Part shown: positions 41,311 to 50,970 of the stretch, piece after piece
Layout of the letters: each line of letters begins with the position of its first letter
Numbering within the stretch: the stretch's first letter is position 1
Source: Prevotella sp.
Lineage (GTDB): Bacteria; Bacteroidota; Bacteroidia; Bacteroidales; Bacteroidaceae
Assembly: GCA_017548385.1 (NCBI GenBank)
Contig: JAFZAE010000109.1
Location: 1-52,699 of the forward strand
Length of the DNA stretch: 52,699 nucleotides
Direction: 5' to 3'
Made by a program: the position numbers and the translations under genes
The notes under the pieces: generated by a model
Databases searched by the model: none
Told to the model about the DNA's origin: nothing
What the model saw: the letters and a program-made list of their open reading frames with translations, nothing else

Positions 41311-42695
41311 TCATCGGTAAGCAACATTTTTCATTTGTATTATTGATGATTGTATTTGTGGCGGCAGTTAACAGCGTTCATGCCCAAGACAATATTCATG
41401 AACAATCTGATGGTTATGAGTGGCCTTCTGAACCCGCTGTGCTCAATAATCTTCACAAGTGGCAAGACCTGAAATTTGGCGTATTGCTACATTGGGGAAT
41501 ATATTCTGTACCAGGCATTGTTGAGTCATGGTCCATTTGCGATGAGAAATGGATTACACGCGACACGACAATGACCTATCAACAATACAAAGATTGGTAC
41601 TGGCATCTCGCCGATGAGCTATATCCCACCAAGTTCGATCCTGTACAATGGGCATCGGTAATGTCCGACGCGGGAATGCGATACATGATATTCACCACAA
41701 AGCATCATGACGGTTTTTGTATGTACGATAGTCAATACACCGACTTCACCATCACCAATCATGCTTTCTCAGACGATTCCCGATGCGATGTGCTACGTCA
41801 TGTACTCGATGCATTCCGCAACCGAGGATTCATGACCGGAACTTATTTCTCTAAACCCGACTGGCATTCCCCCTATTACTGGTGGGATGTATATAGCACC
41901 AAAGGGCGCAACGTGAACTATCCCATAGACCAGCATCCCTGGCGATGGCAACAATTCAAAACGTTCACATACAACCAAATTGAGGAGATCATGAGTCAGT
42001 ATGGGCATGTGGACATACTATGGCTCGACGGAGGATGGGTCTGCAAGGAGAACAACCAAGACATCGACATGCCACGTATCGCCACTATGGCACGTCGGTA
42101 CCAACCACATCTAATGATTGTCGACCGAACTATTCGAGGTCCCTACGAGAACTATCAAACCCCAGAACGCACCATACCTGACGAACAGCTTACTATTCCT
42201 TGGGAAAGTTGTATTCCCTTGAGCGACGATTGGGGTTACGTGAAGCATCCACACTGGAAATCGGCCAGCGACATCATCAACAAACTGGTGGAAATCGTAG
42301 CAAAAGGAGGTTCTCTCGCACTTGGTGTAGGTCCAACACCAGAAGGATTGATAGAACAAGAAGCCATTACACGTCTCCATGACATTGGCCAATGGCTGCG
42401 CTCCAACGGCAAGGCCATATACCACACAACGACAACGCCTCATTATCATGACGGCAACATCTGGTTTACCGCCTCTCATGATGGCAAGCATATCTATGCC
42501 ATCTATGTCCTTGACAAGGAGGAACAACTGCCCTGTCAGGTGTCTTGGACTGGCAACATTCCCCACAAGAGAAACGGTGTACGGCTAGTGAGCACTGGAC
42601 AACGATTATCATATAAGGTAGATGGAAACAACGTAACAGTTACAATCCCTAAAGGACTTCGCAAGGAGACCTTTGCCATGGATATCACCTTGTAA
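41307..42695 (+). CDS. Secreted alpha-L-fucosidase (GH29)
   Basis: 462 residues. A signal peptide covers about residues 1-26 (basic start, hydrophobic core, cleavage after VHA). GH29 blocks are GVLLHWGIYSVPG (58-70), FTTKHHDGFCMYDS (129-142) and DILWLDGGWV, where Asp241 is the expected catalytic nucleophile. NKLVEIVAKGGSLALGVGPT follows. It cleaves terminal alpha-L-fucose in the periplasm or at the cell surface. It is embedded in a locus that makes and transfers fucose, coupled to the CapA-like gene and upstream of the GDP-fucose genes. It might trim or recycle fucose from the polymer. The C-terminal beta domain appears short but present. Confidence 0.93.
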   Translation: MIIGKQHFSFVLLMIVFVAAVNSVHAQDNIHEQSDGYEWPSEPAVLNNLHKWQDLKFGVLLHWGIYSVPGIVESWSICDEKWITRDTTMTYQQYKDWYWHLADELYPTKFDPVQWASVMSDAGMRYMIFTTKHHDGFCMYDSQYTDFTITNHAFSDDSRCDVLRHVLDAFRNRGFMTGTYFSKPDWHSPYYWWDVYSTKGRNVNYPIDQHPWRWQQFKTFTYNQIEEIMSQYGHVDILWLDGGWVCKENNQDIDMPRIATMARRYQPHLMIVDRTIRGPYENYQTPERTIPDEQLTIPWESCIPLSDDWGYVKHPHWKSASDIINKLVEIVAKGGSLALGVGPTPEGLIEQEAITRLHDIGQWLRSNGKAIYHTTTTPHYHDGNIWFTASHDGKHIYAIYVLDKEEQLPCQVSWTGNIPHKRNGVRLVSTGQRLSYKVDGNNVTVTIPKGLRKETFAMDITL

Positions 42696-42764
42696 GAAAG
42701 GAAAGTTTTACGTTAACAAAAAAGAGACACTAAAGACAATCATCATATCAAATCCCAATCAGAT

Positions 42765-43826
42765 ATGGCAACATCCAATAATTATCTAGTCATCATGGCC
42801 GGGGGCATAGGCAGCAGATTCTGGCCTATGAGCACTTCAGAATGTCCCAAGCAGTTTATCGACATTTTGGGCGTGGGGCGGTCATTGCTTCAACTCACCT
42901 ACGACCGTTTCAATGGCATTTGTCCTCCAGAAAACATCTGGATTCTCACCAATGCCAAATATACGTCCCTCGTGCAAGAGCAACTTCCAGAAGTCCCCAC
43001 CAGCAATATACTGAGTGAACCATGCCGCCGCAACACCGCCCCATGTATCGCATACGTGAGCTGGCGCATCAAAAAAGAGAACCCTAAAGCCAATGTGGTG
43101 GTCACTCCCAGCGACCATATAGTCACAAACAGCACCGAATTCCGCCGCGTGGTACAATCATGTCTTAAATTCACATCCGAGACTGATGCCATAGTGACCC
43201 TTGGCATGAAGCCCACCCGACCAGAAACTGGTTATGGCTACATTCAAGCTGATTTGTCTTCCAGTTCGGCACGTAACAAGGAAATTTTCCGAGTAGACTC
43301 TTTCCGTGAGAAACCCGATCTTGAGACAGCCGAGAAATATATCCGCAACAAGAGTTATTTCTGGAATGCTGGCATTTTCATCTGGCGTGTTAGCACCATT
43401 GTCAATGCGTTCCGTATATATATGCCATCTATGTCGAAGATTTTTGAGAATATGCTCCCCATATTTGGCACACCTCAAGAGCAGGCTATCATCAATGAGC
43501 GCTATCCAGAATGTGAGAGCATTTCTGTTGACTATGCCATCATGGAGAAGGCTTCAGAGATATTCGTCTGTCCCGCCGACTTCGGCTGGAGCGATCTAGG
43601 CACATGGGGGTCACTCTTGATACAGAGCAAAAAAGACCTCTACGGCAATGGTCTTATTGGACAGAACATCTCTGTGTTCGATACACACAATTGCATTATC
43701 CATACTACCGGAGAGCATAAAGTGGTAGTGCAAGGCCTCGATGGTTATATCATCGCCGAAAAAGAAGGTACCTTACTTATATGTAAACTCAGCGAAGAGC
43801 AACGCATCAAGCAATTCGCAGAATAA
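42765..43826 (+). CDS. manC: Mannose-1-phosphate guanylyltransferase
   Basis: 353 residues of the single-domain type, without the isomerase domain of bifunctional ManC. The nucleotide-binding motif is [13 protein letters not shown] (11-23), followed by ECPKQF. Other blocks are [48 protein letters not shown] and [12 protein letters not shown]. It makes GDP-mannose from mannose-1-phosphate and GTP. The next two genes turn GDP-mannose into GDP-L-fucose. Phosphomannomutase and mannose-6-phosphate isomerase genes are not in the window. It is the first of the three GDP-fucose genes, 69 nt after the fucosidase gene. Confidence 0.95.
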   Translation: MATSNNYLVIMAGGIGSRFWPMSTSECPKQFIDILGVGRSLLQLTYDRFNGICPPENIWILTNAKYTSLVQEQLPEVPTSNILSEPCRRNTAPCIAYVSWRIKKENPKANVVVTPSDHIVTNSTEFRRVVQSCLKFTSETDAIVTLGMKPTRPETGYGYIQADLSSSSARNKEIFRVDSFREKPDLETAEKYIRNKSYFWNAGIFIWRVSTIVNAFRIYMPSMSKIFENMLPIFGTPQEQAIINERYPECESISVDYAIMEKASEIFVCPADFGWSDLGTWGSLLIQSKKDLYGNGLIGQNISVFDTHNCIIHTTGEHKVVVQGLDGYIIAEKEGTLLICKLSEEQRIKQFAE

Positions 43827-43840
43827 TAACAACTATAGAA

Positions 43841-44917
43841 ATGAAAAAAGCAGCACTTATCACCGGCATCACAGGACAGGATGGTTCCTTTCTTGCTGAA
43901 TTCTTGATAGAAAAAGGTTATGAGGTACATGGTCTCCTACGTCGTTCCTCCTCATTCAACACTGGGCGTATCGAGCATCTCTATTTAGATGAGTGGGTGC
44001 GCGACATGAAGCGTGAGCGACTAGTCAACCTACACTGGGCAGACATGACCGACTCCTCGTCACTCATCCGCATCATCGGAGAGGTAAAGCCCACCGAAAT
44101 TTATAATTTGGCTGCGCAAAGCCATGTTAAAGTTTCTTTCGACGTGCCTGAATACACAGCCGATACCGATGCCATCGGTGTGCTACGCCTACTTGAGGCT
44201 GTACGCATCTGCGGACTCGATAAGACATGCCGTATCTACCAAGCATCGACCTCAGAGTTGTTTGGATTGGTACAGGAGATTCCCCAAAAAGAAACCACAC
44301 CTTTCTATCCACGCTCACCTTACGGTGTGGCCAAATTGTATGGCTATTGGATTATGAAAAACTACCGCGAGAGTTATGGAATGTACTGCTGCAACGGCAT
44401 CCTATTTAATCACGAGAGCGAACGCCGAGGTGAGACTTTCGTCACACGCAAAATCACACTTGCTGCCGCACGCATCGCACAAGGCTATCAGGATAAATTA
44501 TATTTAGGAAATATGAATGCCCTTCGCGACTGGGGCTATGCCCGTGACTATGTGGAATGTATGTGGCTGATGCTACAACAAGATGAACCCGATGATTTTG
44601 TCATTGCTACTGGTGAATACCATAGTGTGAGAGAATTTGCCACACTGGCATTCCAAGCTGTGGGTATTGAGTTGGACTGGAAAGGTGAGGGCGTCGAAGA
44701 AAAAGGCATAGACAAAGCCACAGGGCGTGTACTTGTGGAAGTCGACCCGAAATACTTCCGACCCGCCGAAGTAGAACAACTCCTCGGCGATCCCACCAAG
44801 GCACGTGAACAACTTGGTTGGAATCCACGCAAAACATCTTTCAAAGAATTGGTTCGAATCATGGTAGAACACGACCTACGATTTGTGAAAAAACTCCACT
44901 TAAAAGCAGAAATGTAA
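43841..44917 (+). CDS. gmd: GDP-mannose 4,6-dehydratase
   Basis: 358 residues, the normal size. The NADP-binding motif is [19 protein letters not shown] (5-23). The catalytic region has [10 protein letters not shown] (Ser/Thr and Glu near 136-140) and [12 protein letters not shown] with Tyr161 and Lys165. [18 protein letters not shown] is a hallmark of Gmd. It forms GDP-4-keto-6-deoxy-mannose, the substrate of the next enzyme. It starts 14 nt after manC and ends one base before fcl. All catalytic residues are present. Confidence 0.97.
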   Translation: MKKAALITGITGQDGSFLAEFLIEKGYEVHGLLRRSSSFNTGRIEHLYLDEWVRDMKRERLVNLHWADMTDSSSLIRIIGEVKPTEIYNLAAQSHVKVSFDVPEYTADTDAIGVLRLLEAVRICGLDKTCRIYQASTSELFGLVQEIPQKETTPFYPRSPYGVAKLYGYWIMKNYRESYGMYCCNGILFNHESERRGETFVTRKITLAAARIAQGYQDKLYLGNMNALRDWGYARDYVECMWLMLQQDEPDDFVIATGEYHSVREFATLAFQAVGIELDWKGEGVEEKGIDKATGRVLVEVDPKYFRPAEVEQLLGDPTKAREQLGWNPRKTSFKELVRIMVEHDLRFVKKLHLKAEM

Positions 44918-44918
44918 A

Positions 44919-46022
44919 ATGGTTCTTCCCAAATCATCAAAAATATATGTGGCTGGACACCATGGACTGGTTGGATCGGCTATTTGGAACAATCTGTTAC
45001 AACGAGGATACCATAACTTGATAGGCCGAAGCCACAAAGAACTGGATTTATTAGACAGTGTGGCCGTCAAGCAGTTTTTCGACGAGGAGCGTCCTGATGC
45101 CGTGGTGCTAGCTGCCGCCCATGTGGGGGGCATTATGGCCAACTTGCAATATCGTGCCGACTTTATCTATCAGAATCTGCAGATACAGCAAAATGTTATT
45201 GGCGAGAGCTATCGCCACGGTGTAAGCAAACTGCTCTTTCTTGGCAGTACCTGCATCTACCCACGTATGGCACCTCAGCCTATGCGCGAAGACGCCTTGT
45301 TGACATCCCCATTGGAATACACCAATGAGCCATACGCCATTGCAAAGATTGCCGGGCTGAAAATGTGTGAAAGTTTTAGCATCCAGTATGGGTGTAACTA
45401 CATCGCCGTAATGCCCACCAACCTCTATGGTCCAAACGATAATTTTCATTTAGAAAACAGCCATGTGTTGCCTGCCATGATCAGAAAGGTCTATCTGGCC
45501 AAATGTCTCAACGAAGGTGACATGGAACTTGTTCGAAAAGACCTTAACCTGCGACCCGTCGAAGGGGTGAGCGGGAAAAACAGCGACAAGGAAATCCTCG
45601 ATGAACTGGCAAAATTCGGTATAACACCTGAGGCCGTGACTTTATGGGGAACAGGTTCACCTCTCCGCGAATTTTTATGGAGCGAGGATATGGCCGACGC
45701 CAGCGTTCATGTGTTGCTTAACGTTGATTTCGCCGACACCCACGAGCCTGACGCCAAAGAGATTCGCAACTGCCACATCAACGTTGGTTCTGGTGTGGAA
45801 ATCAGCATACGTTCACTTGCCGAGAAGGTAGTGGCCGAAATTGACTTCCGTGGAGAATTGCGCTGGGATGCCAGCAAACCTGATGGTACACCGCGAAAAC
45901 TCACCGATGTGAGCAAGCTCCATTCTCTTGGCTGGCGACACAAGGTGGAAATCAATGAGGGCATCCACCGCCTATACGAATGGTATAAACAGGGAATCTG
46001 TATCAACCATCAGACACAGTAG
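44919..46022 (+). CDS. fcl: GDP-L-fucose synthase
   Basis: 367 residues; the extra length over the E. coli enzyme (321) lies mainly in an insertion around 200-230 (rich in charged residues), as is common in Bacteroidetes. The cofactor motif is YVAGHHGLVGSAI (10-22). Catalytic Ser110 (LGSTCIYP), Tyr139 and Lys143 (EPYAIAKIAG) are present. It epimerises and reduces the product of Gmd to GDP-L-fucose. This feeds the GT11 fucosyltransferase upstream in the same operon. The TupA-like gene follows after 8 nt. Confidence 0.96.
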   Translation: MVLPKSSKIYVAGHHGLVGSAIWNNLLQRGYHNLIGRSHKELDLLDSVAVKQFFDEERPDAVVLAAAHVGGIMANLQYRADFIYQNLQIQQNVIGESYRHGVSKLLFLGSTCIYPRMAPQPMREDALLTSPLEYTNEPYAIAKIAGLKMCESFSIQYGCNYIAVMPTNLYGPNDNFHLENSHVLPAMIRKVYLAKCLNEGDMELVRKDLNLRPVEGVSGKNSDKEILDELAKFGITPEAVTLWGTGSPLREFLWSEDMADASVHVLLNVDFADTHEPDAKEIRNCHINVGSGVEISIRSLAEKVVAEIDFRGELRWDASKPDGTPRKLTDVSKLHSLGWRHKVEINEGIHRLYEWYKQGICINHQTQ

Positions 46023-46030
46023 TCTGCAAC

Positions 46031-46921
46031 ATGAGTGGTTCAAGAGGTTTGTTAAAAAGGGCTGTGACGAAATTGTCACCAATATTTGGCGACAAGACAT
46101 ACATCAGCCTCATGTACTATCTCTATACCGGTCGCCGGCTCCATTTGGACAACCCACAAACCATGCGGGAAAAATTACAGTGGCTAAAGCTCAACTTCCG
46201 TGAGCCACTGATGACAACCTTGGTGGATAAACTAGCCGTGAAAAAATATGTTCGTGAGATTCTCGGCGATGAATTTGTCATCCCCGTTATCGAAGAGTGG
46301 GACTCTGCCGATGCGATAGACTTTTCCTCCCTACCCCACCAGTTTGTCCTCAAGACTACACATAGTGGCGGCAACACTGGGGTGGTCATCTGCAATGATA
46401 AGAAGAAACTAGATACAGAACGTGCACGCCAAAAGTTATCTACAGCAATGGGGGTGGACATCTATAAGCGCTACCGTGAATGGCCTTATAAGAATGTGAA
46501 GAAAAAAATCTTTGCTGAACAGTTTCTCGGCGACGATCTTACTGACTACAAGTTCTACTGCTTCAATGGCATAGCCGACAGTGTCCTCATCTGTGTTGAC
46601 CGCCAGAAAGGAGCCGTGAAATACTATTTCTTCGACCACGACTGGAATCTTTGCCGCTACAACAAATGGGGCGTTGAAGCACCTGCCGACTTTACACTCC
46701 CCCGTCCACAAACCCTTGACCGTATGTTTGAATTGGCCGCTAACCTGTCAAAGGGTTTTCCTTTTATCCGAGTAGATTTTTATGATGTGAGAGGGAAGAT
46801 ATACTTTGGTGAATTTACTTTTTATCCCTCCAGCGGATTCTCACTCAATGGCAGATTGGAAGAAACCGACAAATACTTTGGTAAATTAATTGACTTAAGT
46901 ATCGTCGGACCAAAGACATGA
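46031..46921 (+). CDS. TupA-like ATP-grasp protein
   Basis: 296 residues. It fits the TupA family of ATP-grasp proteins, named from teichuronopeptide synthesis and widespread in polysaccharide clusters. Blocks are NPQTMREKLQWLKLN, LVDKLAVKKYVREILG, HQFVLKTTHSGGNTGVVIC (nucleotide loop), DYKFYCFNG, and the end KIYFGEFTFYPSSGFSLNG with Glu as a metal ligand. It is cytoplasmic. It may add an amino acid or related acid to a sugar of the repeat unit; the substrate is not clear. It overlaps the following beta-helix gene by 4 nt (ATGA). It is the sixth ATP-grasp protein in the window, of a third type. Confidence 0.88.
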   Translation: MSGSRGLLKRAVTKLSPIFGDKTYISLMYYLYTGRRLHLDNPQTMREKLQWLKLNFREPLMTTLVDKLAVKKYVREILGDEFVIPVIEEWDSADAIDFSSLPHQFVLKTTHSGGNTGVVICNDKKKLDTERARQKLSTAMGVDIYKRYREWPYKNVKKKIFAEQFLGDDLTDYKFYCFNGIADSVLICVDRQKGAVKYYFFDHDWNLCRYNKWGVEAPADFTLPRPQTLDRMFELAANLSKGFPFIRVDFYDVRGKIYFGEFTFYPSSGFSLNGRLEETDKYFGKLIDLSIVGPKT

Positions 46922-48752
46922 GAAAACTGTTATTTTTATTTTCCCTGACACTGACTTCCATGAGTGCCACACTCATGGCACAAGTCAACAAAAAAACCGC
47001 CGAAGATTATCATCTCGGCGGTCTTTACATAGAAGATGATTCTGTCTATCATATCCGCCATGACATCGATCTTGGTGGTCAGTACATCTTTCTAAAAGAA
47101 GGAGCACCGATTGTCTCGGAGGGAGGTGTCATCGACAACGGCACATTGGTAGGAAACGGAACAAAGATTGTTGGTGATACCATCCGACAATTGTTTGGTA
47201 AAAACATTCATATCAGTGGAACGTGGGATGTGGTGGCTCACCCTGAATGGTTTGGGGCACGTGGTGATGGCATCGCCTACTGGAATTATCCCTTGCGCTG
47301 CTATGCTGGGAACATTGGCTCTGTAAATGTGTCAAAAACCGTTAGTCCCATTACTGTCAGCTATCCCTCTAGCCATATAGTCAACAAATCTCGCTGGGAA
47401 CATCTATCTGCCCATACCACCGACGATGTATTTCTCGACACCATCAATCATCGCTTTTTGCTTCTCAACAACGGTGTTTATTATGCGAAATGGGCAAACA
47501 GCCATGAATGGAACGACAAGACAAGTGGCAAGGCACGAACCAACATCGTTTATTCTGATATAAGTTGCCGTCGTTCTACCATATACCTCAACGGTCGGAT
47601 GGTGGATATCGACTCAACAATGACGAACGACGCCGAAGCTTTCAACCGTGCTATCATCCTTGGTAGAGGCAATGTGATTCTCCGTCCCGTCATATATTAT
47701 GTCAAGATGACAAAAGACACCCACACCCGTTATCACCCATGGAAGGCTTTCGACGGGTTCCATTTTAATGGCAATGGGGCAACGCTTTTATTACGCACTC
47801 AAAGTAAAGGAAACACGCAACAGATGTCGCCCGTGGCATGGGGATGGTTTTATCAATGTCACCACGGAGTGATAGAGAAACTAAACCTCCGTGCGCTACG
47901 TGACCGCGATGATGGTGCTCCAAGTGGTCACTATAGGTTGGACAGTGGCGACTCACGCATTATGGCCTTCTATATCACTGGCTGTGAGGACCTCACCTTC
48001 CGAGACATCACTTTCAAAGGAATGAGTCACGATTTTTGCATCAAGCGAGGAAGAAATAATAGCGGTGACAGCCGTGACATACACATTGACGGTTGGCATT
48101 CAGAGCAATTCACCCAAAACGTATTTGCCGGTGTCAGCAACTGCTACGTCAATCATGCCAACCTCACTCAGGCTCCATTGTTGGGCGAAGGAATGCATGT
48201 CATCTACGGGCAGTCATATCTAAAAGGTTTATATGTGACTAACGGCACATTCCGCCAAGGCGATGTCAACACCTCTGTCATGCTCACTTATCATGGGGGG
48301 ATTAAGAGTTCTTCATCTTGTCCCGACAACATTTATTATGACCATTGCATTATCGAAGGCGCACGAATGGCTCAAGGTGGTGGTGGACAACATCAAACCT
48401 TTCGCAACTGCATTTTCCGTCAGACCTTTGATAGTGTCTTGGTAAAAAGACCTGTTTCAACAAAGCTATCATTATCGGCACAGCTGTGAATTTTATCTTT
48501 GAAAACTGTAAATTCGAACTAAACAAGTCGGGGCTGATTAATTCTGACTTCACAAGTTCCAATCTTCAGATGGTTATGCGCAACTGTGAGGTGAATGCTC
48601 CCAACACAACAATTCCTCTGATAATCAGAAATGGTACAATTCAGTTGGAGAATTGTTCTTTTCGTTGTGGCAGTATGGTTCTCTCCAAACAATCATCTAT
48701 ACCCAAAGTTCGGAATTGCACAAAAAATGGTCAAGTAATACCCAACCATTAG
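46918..48752 (+). pseudogene. Secreted right-handed beta-helix protein, interrupted by a frameshift
   Basis: The intact part (46918-48489) has a signal peptide (1-21, ending LMA-Q) and a long body of short repeated strands typical of right-handed beta-helix (pectate-lyase-like) proteins. HPEWFGARGDG near 103-113 is a common motif in this class. At about 48444-48448 there is a run of five A. A sixth A would link ...SVLVK to KTCFNKAIIIGTAVNF and continue in frame to 48752, giving about 611 residues with further helix turns (NFIFENCKFEL, MVMRNCEV, IQLENCSF). So this is either a real frameshift, a phase-variable site or a base error. It may act on the exported polysaccharide, for example as a lyase or epimerase. 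Confidence 0.75.
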
Positions 48753-48808
48753 TCAGTAATAAACACATATCATCCTTCTCAATTTTCAATATTTTCACTA
48801 TCTACAAA

Positions 48809-49780
48809 TTGTATAAAAGTCAACAACAAAAAAAATACTTCGAATGGGTTGATGCCCTAAGGGCATTGGCTATTCTATTCGTTGTCTATTGCCATCGCGT
48901 CCAGCCTGATTCTTTTACCGTTTTTATCAATCCTATAAAAATGCCCTTATTCTTTGCATTATCAGGGTATCTGTTTCATATCAGACCAGGTGGGGATTTC
49001 GCTTTTTTCAAAAAGACCTTAACATCGTTAATTATTCCATGGCTATTTCTCGGTTTGATTCCACTAATTGCCAGTATCCCCTTTAAAGGTTTTTCTCATG
49101 TCTTCCAGTCAATGGTTGAACTGTTTACAGGCGAGTTGTTATGGTTTATGCCCTGTTTTATCATAGCCCAGATTATCTTTTATTATGTGATGAAACTGAC
49201 AAAGAATCATCTAATATTGACAATAATATCATTGATCATCGTCTCTGCTATTGGCTATACACTTAAGCAAAAAGAGATACTAAATACCTTCATGTTCAAT
49301 ATCGCCATGATAGTGCAGTTTTACTTTATGATTGGCAACTTATACAAAAGAATTGAAGCAAAATTAAGCAACCATCGTTTAAAATATGGTATAATTTTTC
49401 TCTTTTGCTATATTGTCATTGGTTATATTACTTATCCTAATGGCTGTACGGATATTCACAATGGCAGATTTATGTGTGTGCCCATTAGCGCATTAATGAG
49501 TATAGTTGGACTGTTGTCATTGTTTTTATTGTCTTCAAGTATCAAGAAATATCCCAAATACATTCTTTCCGTTGGCAAGAGTACATTGGTCATCTATATG
49601 CTTGACAGGTATTTGCTTATACCCTTTATGTATCTTTACAATTTTGACAATCCCCCCGGTTCACTTTACTTGATATTCATCGTTGCGTTGTTCTATACAA
49701 TCTATTCATCAACTATTAACGTGATGATAGCCAAAACTCTTAACAAATATATTCCATGGGCTACGGGAGGAAGAGGGTGA
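48809..49780 (+). CDS. Acyltransferase family 3 membrane protein
   Basis: About 323 residues if started at the TTG at 48809. The usual start of the family follows directly: YFEWVDALRALAILFVVYCH (His near 30 as catalytic residue), then KMPLFFALSGYLF and many hydrophobic segments. There is no in-frame ATG upstream; the open frame runs back to a TTG at 48653 that overlaps the beta-helix gene. The TTG at 48809 gives a protein of normal length. Acyltransferase-3 proteins acetylate or acylate sugars of O-antigens and other exported glycans at the membrane. It is the last gene of block 2 and ends 31 nt before a hairpin terminator. Confidence 0.82.
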   Translation: MYKSQQQKKYFEWVDALRALAILFVVYCHRVQPDSFTVFINPIKMPLFFALSGYLFHIRPGGDFAFFKKTLTSLIIPWLFLGLIPLIASIPFKGFSHVFQSMVELFTGELLWFMPCFIIAQIIFYYVMKLTKNHLILTIISLIIVSAIGYTLKQKEILNTFMFNIAMIVQFYFMIGNLYKRIEAKLSNHRLKYGIIFLFCYIVIGYITYPNGCTDIHNGRFMCVPISALMSIVGLLSLFLLSSSIKKYPKYILSVGKSTLVIYMLDRYLLIPFMYLYNFDNPPGSLYLIFIVALFYTIYSSTINVMIAKTLNKYIPWATGGRG

Positions 49781-49811
49781 TTAGTAATTAGAAGTTTGGA
49801 GTTAGAGATAT

Positions 49812-49850
49812 AGCAACAGCCTCGCCGTCTAAATCGGCGAGGCTGTTGTT
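49812..49850. terminator. Bidirectional hairpin terminator at the end of block 2
   Basis: Inverted repeat of 16-bp arms with one G-T pair: AGCAACAGCCTCGCCG (49812-49827) with CGGCGAGGCTGTTGTT (49835-49850), loop of 7 nt. It lies between the convergent acyltransferase-3 (+) and GH43 (-) genes. Confidence 0.85.
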
Positions 49851-49877
49851 ATTATGTTCTTGAACAAATGTCTCTCT

Positions 49878-50876
49878 TTAATCACTGACCATGGTTTGAA
49901 TATTTCCTTCTTCGTCGATATCGAGAGGCATCACTTTTAGGCTTCTGAGCCATGTTGTATCGTTGGAGGGCACACAATCGTGATGGAAAAGATACCATTT
50001 TCCTTTGTATTCCACGATACTATGGTGTGTGGTCCATCCCACCACAGGCTCCAATATCACGCCCTTAAAAGTAAATGGTCCGTAGGGATTGTCACCCACA
50101 GCATAGCATAGCAAGTGTGTGTCGCCTGTGCTATACGAGAAATAGTACTTGCCGTTCATTTTGTGCATCCATGAGGCCTCGAAGAAACGGTGTGGATCGC
50201 TGGCCTTCAGTGGTTTACCTTCCTCATCCACAATCACCACAGGTTTGGGAGCCTCAGCAAACTGTAGCACATCGTCGCTCATTCGTGCCACACGTGATGG
50301 CAATGGGTCCTCATCGCCCTCTGGCAACAATGTCGGCCTGAAATTGGCCTCCTCGCCCACAGAGGCGGCTGGCTTCAGTTTATTGTCTCGATACCACTGC
50401 AGCTGTCCACCCCAGATTCCGCCGAAATAGACATAAATCTGTCCATCGTCATCCTTGAAGACACAGGGGTCGATGCTGTAACTGCCAATGATAGGCGCTG
50501 GCTGAGGAATGAATGGTCCCTCGGGGCGGTCGGCGACAGCAACACCAAGGTGGAAAACACCAGTATAGTCCTTTGCCGAGAAGATGAGATAGTATTTGCC
50601 ATCTTTTTCCACCACGTCGTTATCCCACATCTGTTTCTCTGCCCATGGCACTTGGTCAACATCGAGAATTACGCCATGGTCGATAATTTCTCCCTCCATC
50701 ACATCATCCATCGACAGCACATGATAGTCGCGCATCTGGAAATGCCCGCCATCGTCATCGAAACACTCGCCGCTATCCCAGTCGTGAGAGGGATATACAT
50801 ACAAGCGGCCGTTAAACACATTAGCCGAGGGGTCGGCCATATAATCCTTTGGAAATAAATACCTTGACTTGCTCAT
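49878..50876 (-). CDS. xynB: GH43 glycoside hydrolase (xylosidase/arabinofuranosidase-like)
   Basis: 332 residues, five-bladed beta-propeller family. The three catalytic acids are visible: Asp15 (DYMADPSANVF), Asp136 (GSYSIDPCVFKDDDG) and Glu233 (HRFFEASWMHKM). There is no signal peptide, so it probably works in the cytoplasm on imported oligosaccharides. It is the last gene of a minus-strand group with a GPH transporter, GH10 and a small dockerin protein. In Prevotella bryantii, xynB encodes a GH43 beta-xylosidase/exoxylanase next to xynA and xynD, and the layout agrees. Arabinofuranosidase activity cannot be excluded. Confidence 0.88.
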   Translation of the reverse strand: MSKSRYLFPKDYMADPSANVFNGRLYVYPSHDWDSGECFDDDGGHFQMRDYHVLSMDDVMEGEIIDHGVILDVDQVPWAEKQMWDNDVVEKDGKYYLIFSAKDYTGVFHLGVAVADRPEGPFIPQPAPIIGSYSIDPCVFKDDDGQIYVYFGGIWGGQLQWYRDNKLKPAASVGEEANFRPTLLPEGDEDPLPSRVARMSDDVLQFAEAPKPVVIVDEEGKPLKASDPHRFFEASWMHKMNGKYYFSYSTGDTHLLCYAVGDNPYGPFTFKGVILEPVVGWTTHHSIVEYKGKWYLFHHDCVPSNDTTWLRSLKVMPLDIDEEGNIQTMVSD

Positions 50877-50922
50877 GTCTTTTCAAGTTTATGAGTTTAT
50901 AAGTTATTGGTTTATGGTACTA

Positions 50923-50940
50923 AGCTGCAGTGGTGCAGCT
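50923..50940. other. Small hairpin between dockerin and GH43 genes
   Basis: AGCTGCA and TGCAGCT arms with a 4-nt loop (GTGG), 7 bp, in the 94-nt gap. No T-tract follows on the minus strand, so it may be an RNA stability or processing element. No separate promoter is evident. Confidence 0.3.
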
Positions 50941-50970
50941 GTATACATGACTTTTTGAGTGTTTTATTTT

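Noticed and set aside
48486-48752. Separate small gene of 88 codons
   Set aside because: It begins with GTG inside the previous gene and reads as the continuation of the beta-helix protein after a one-base frameshift.
50923-50940. Terminator between the dockerin and GH43 genes
   Set aside because: The stem is only 7 bp with no T-run on the minus strand; read-through is more likely.
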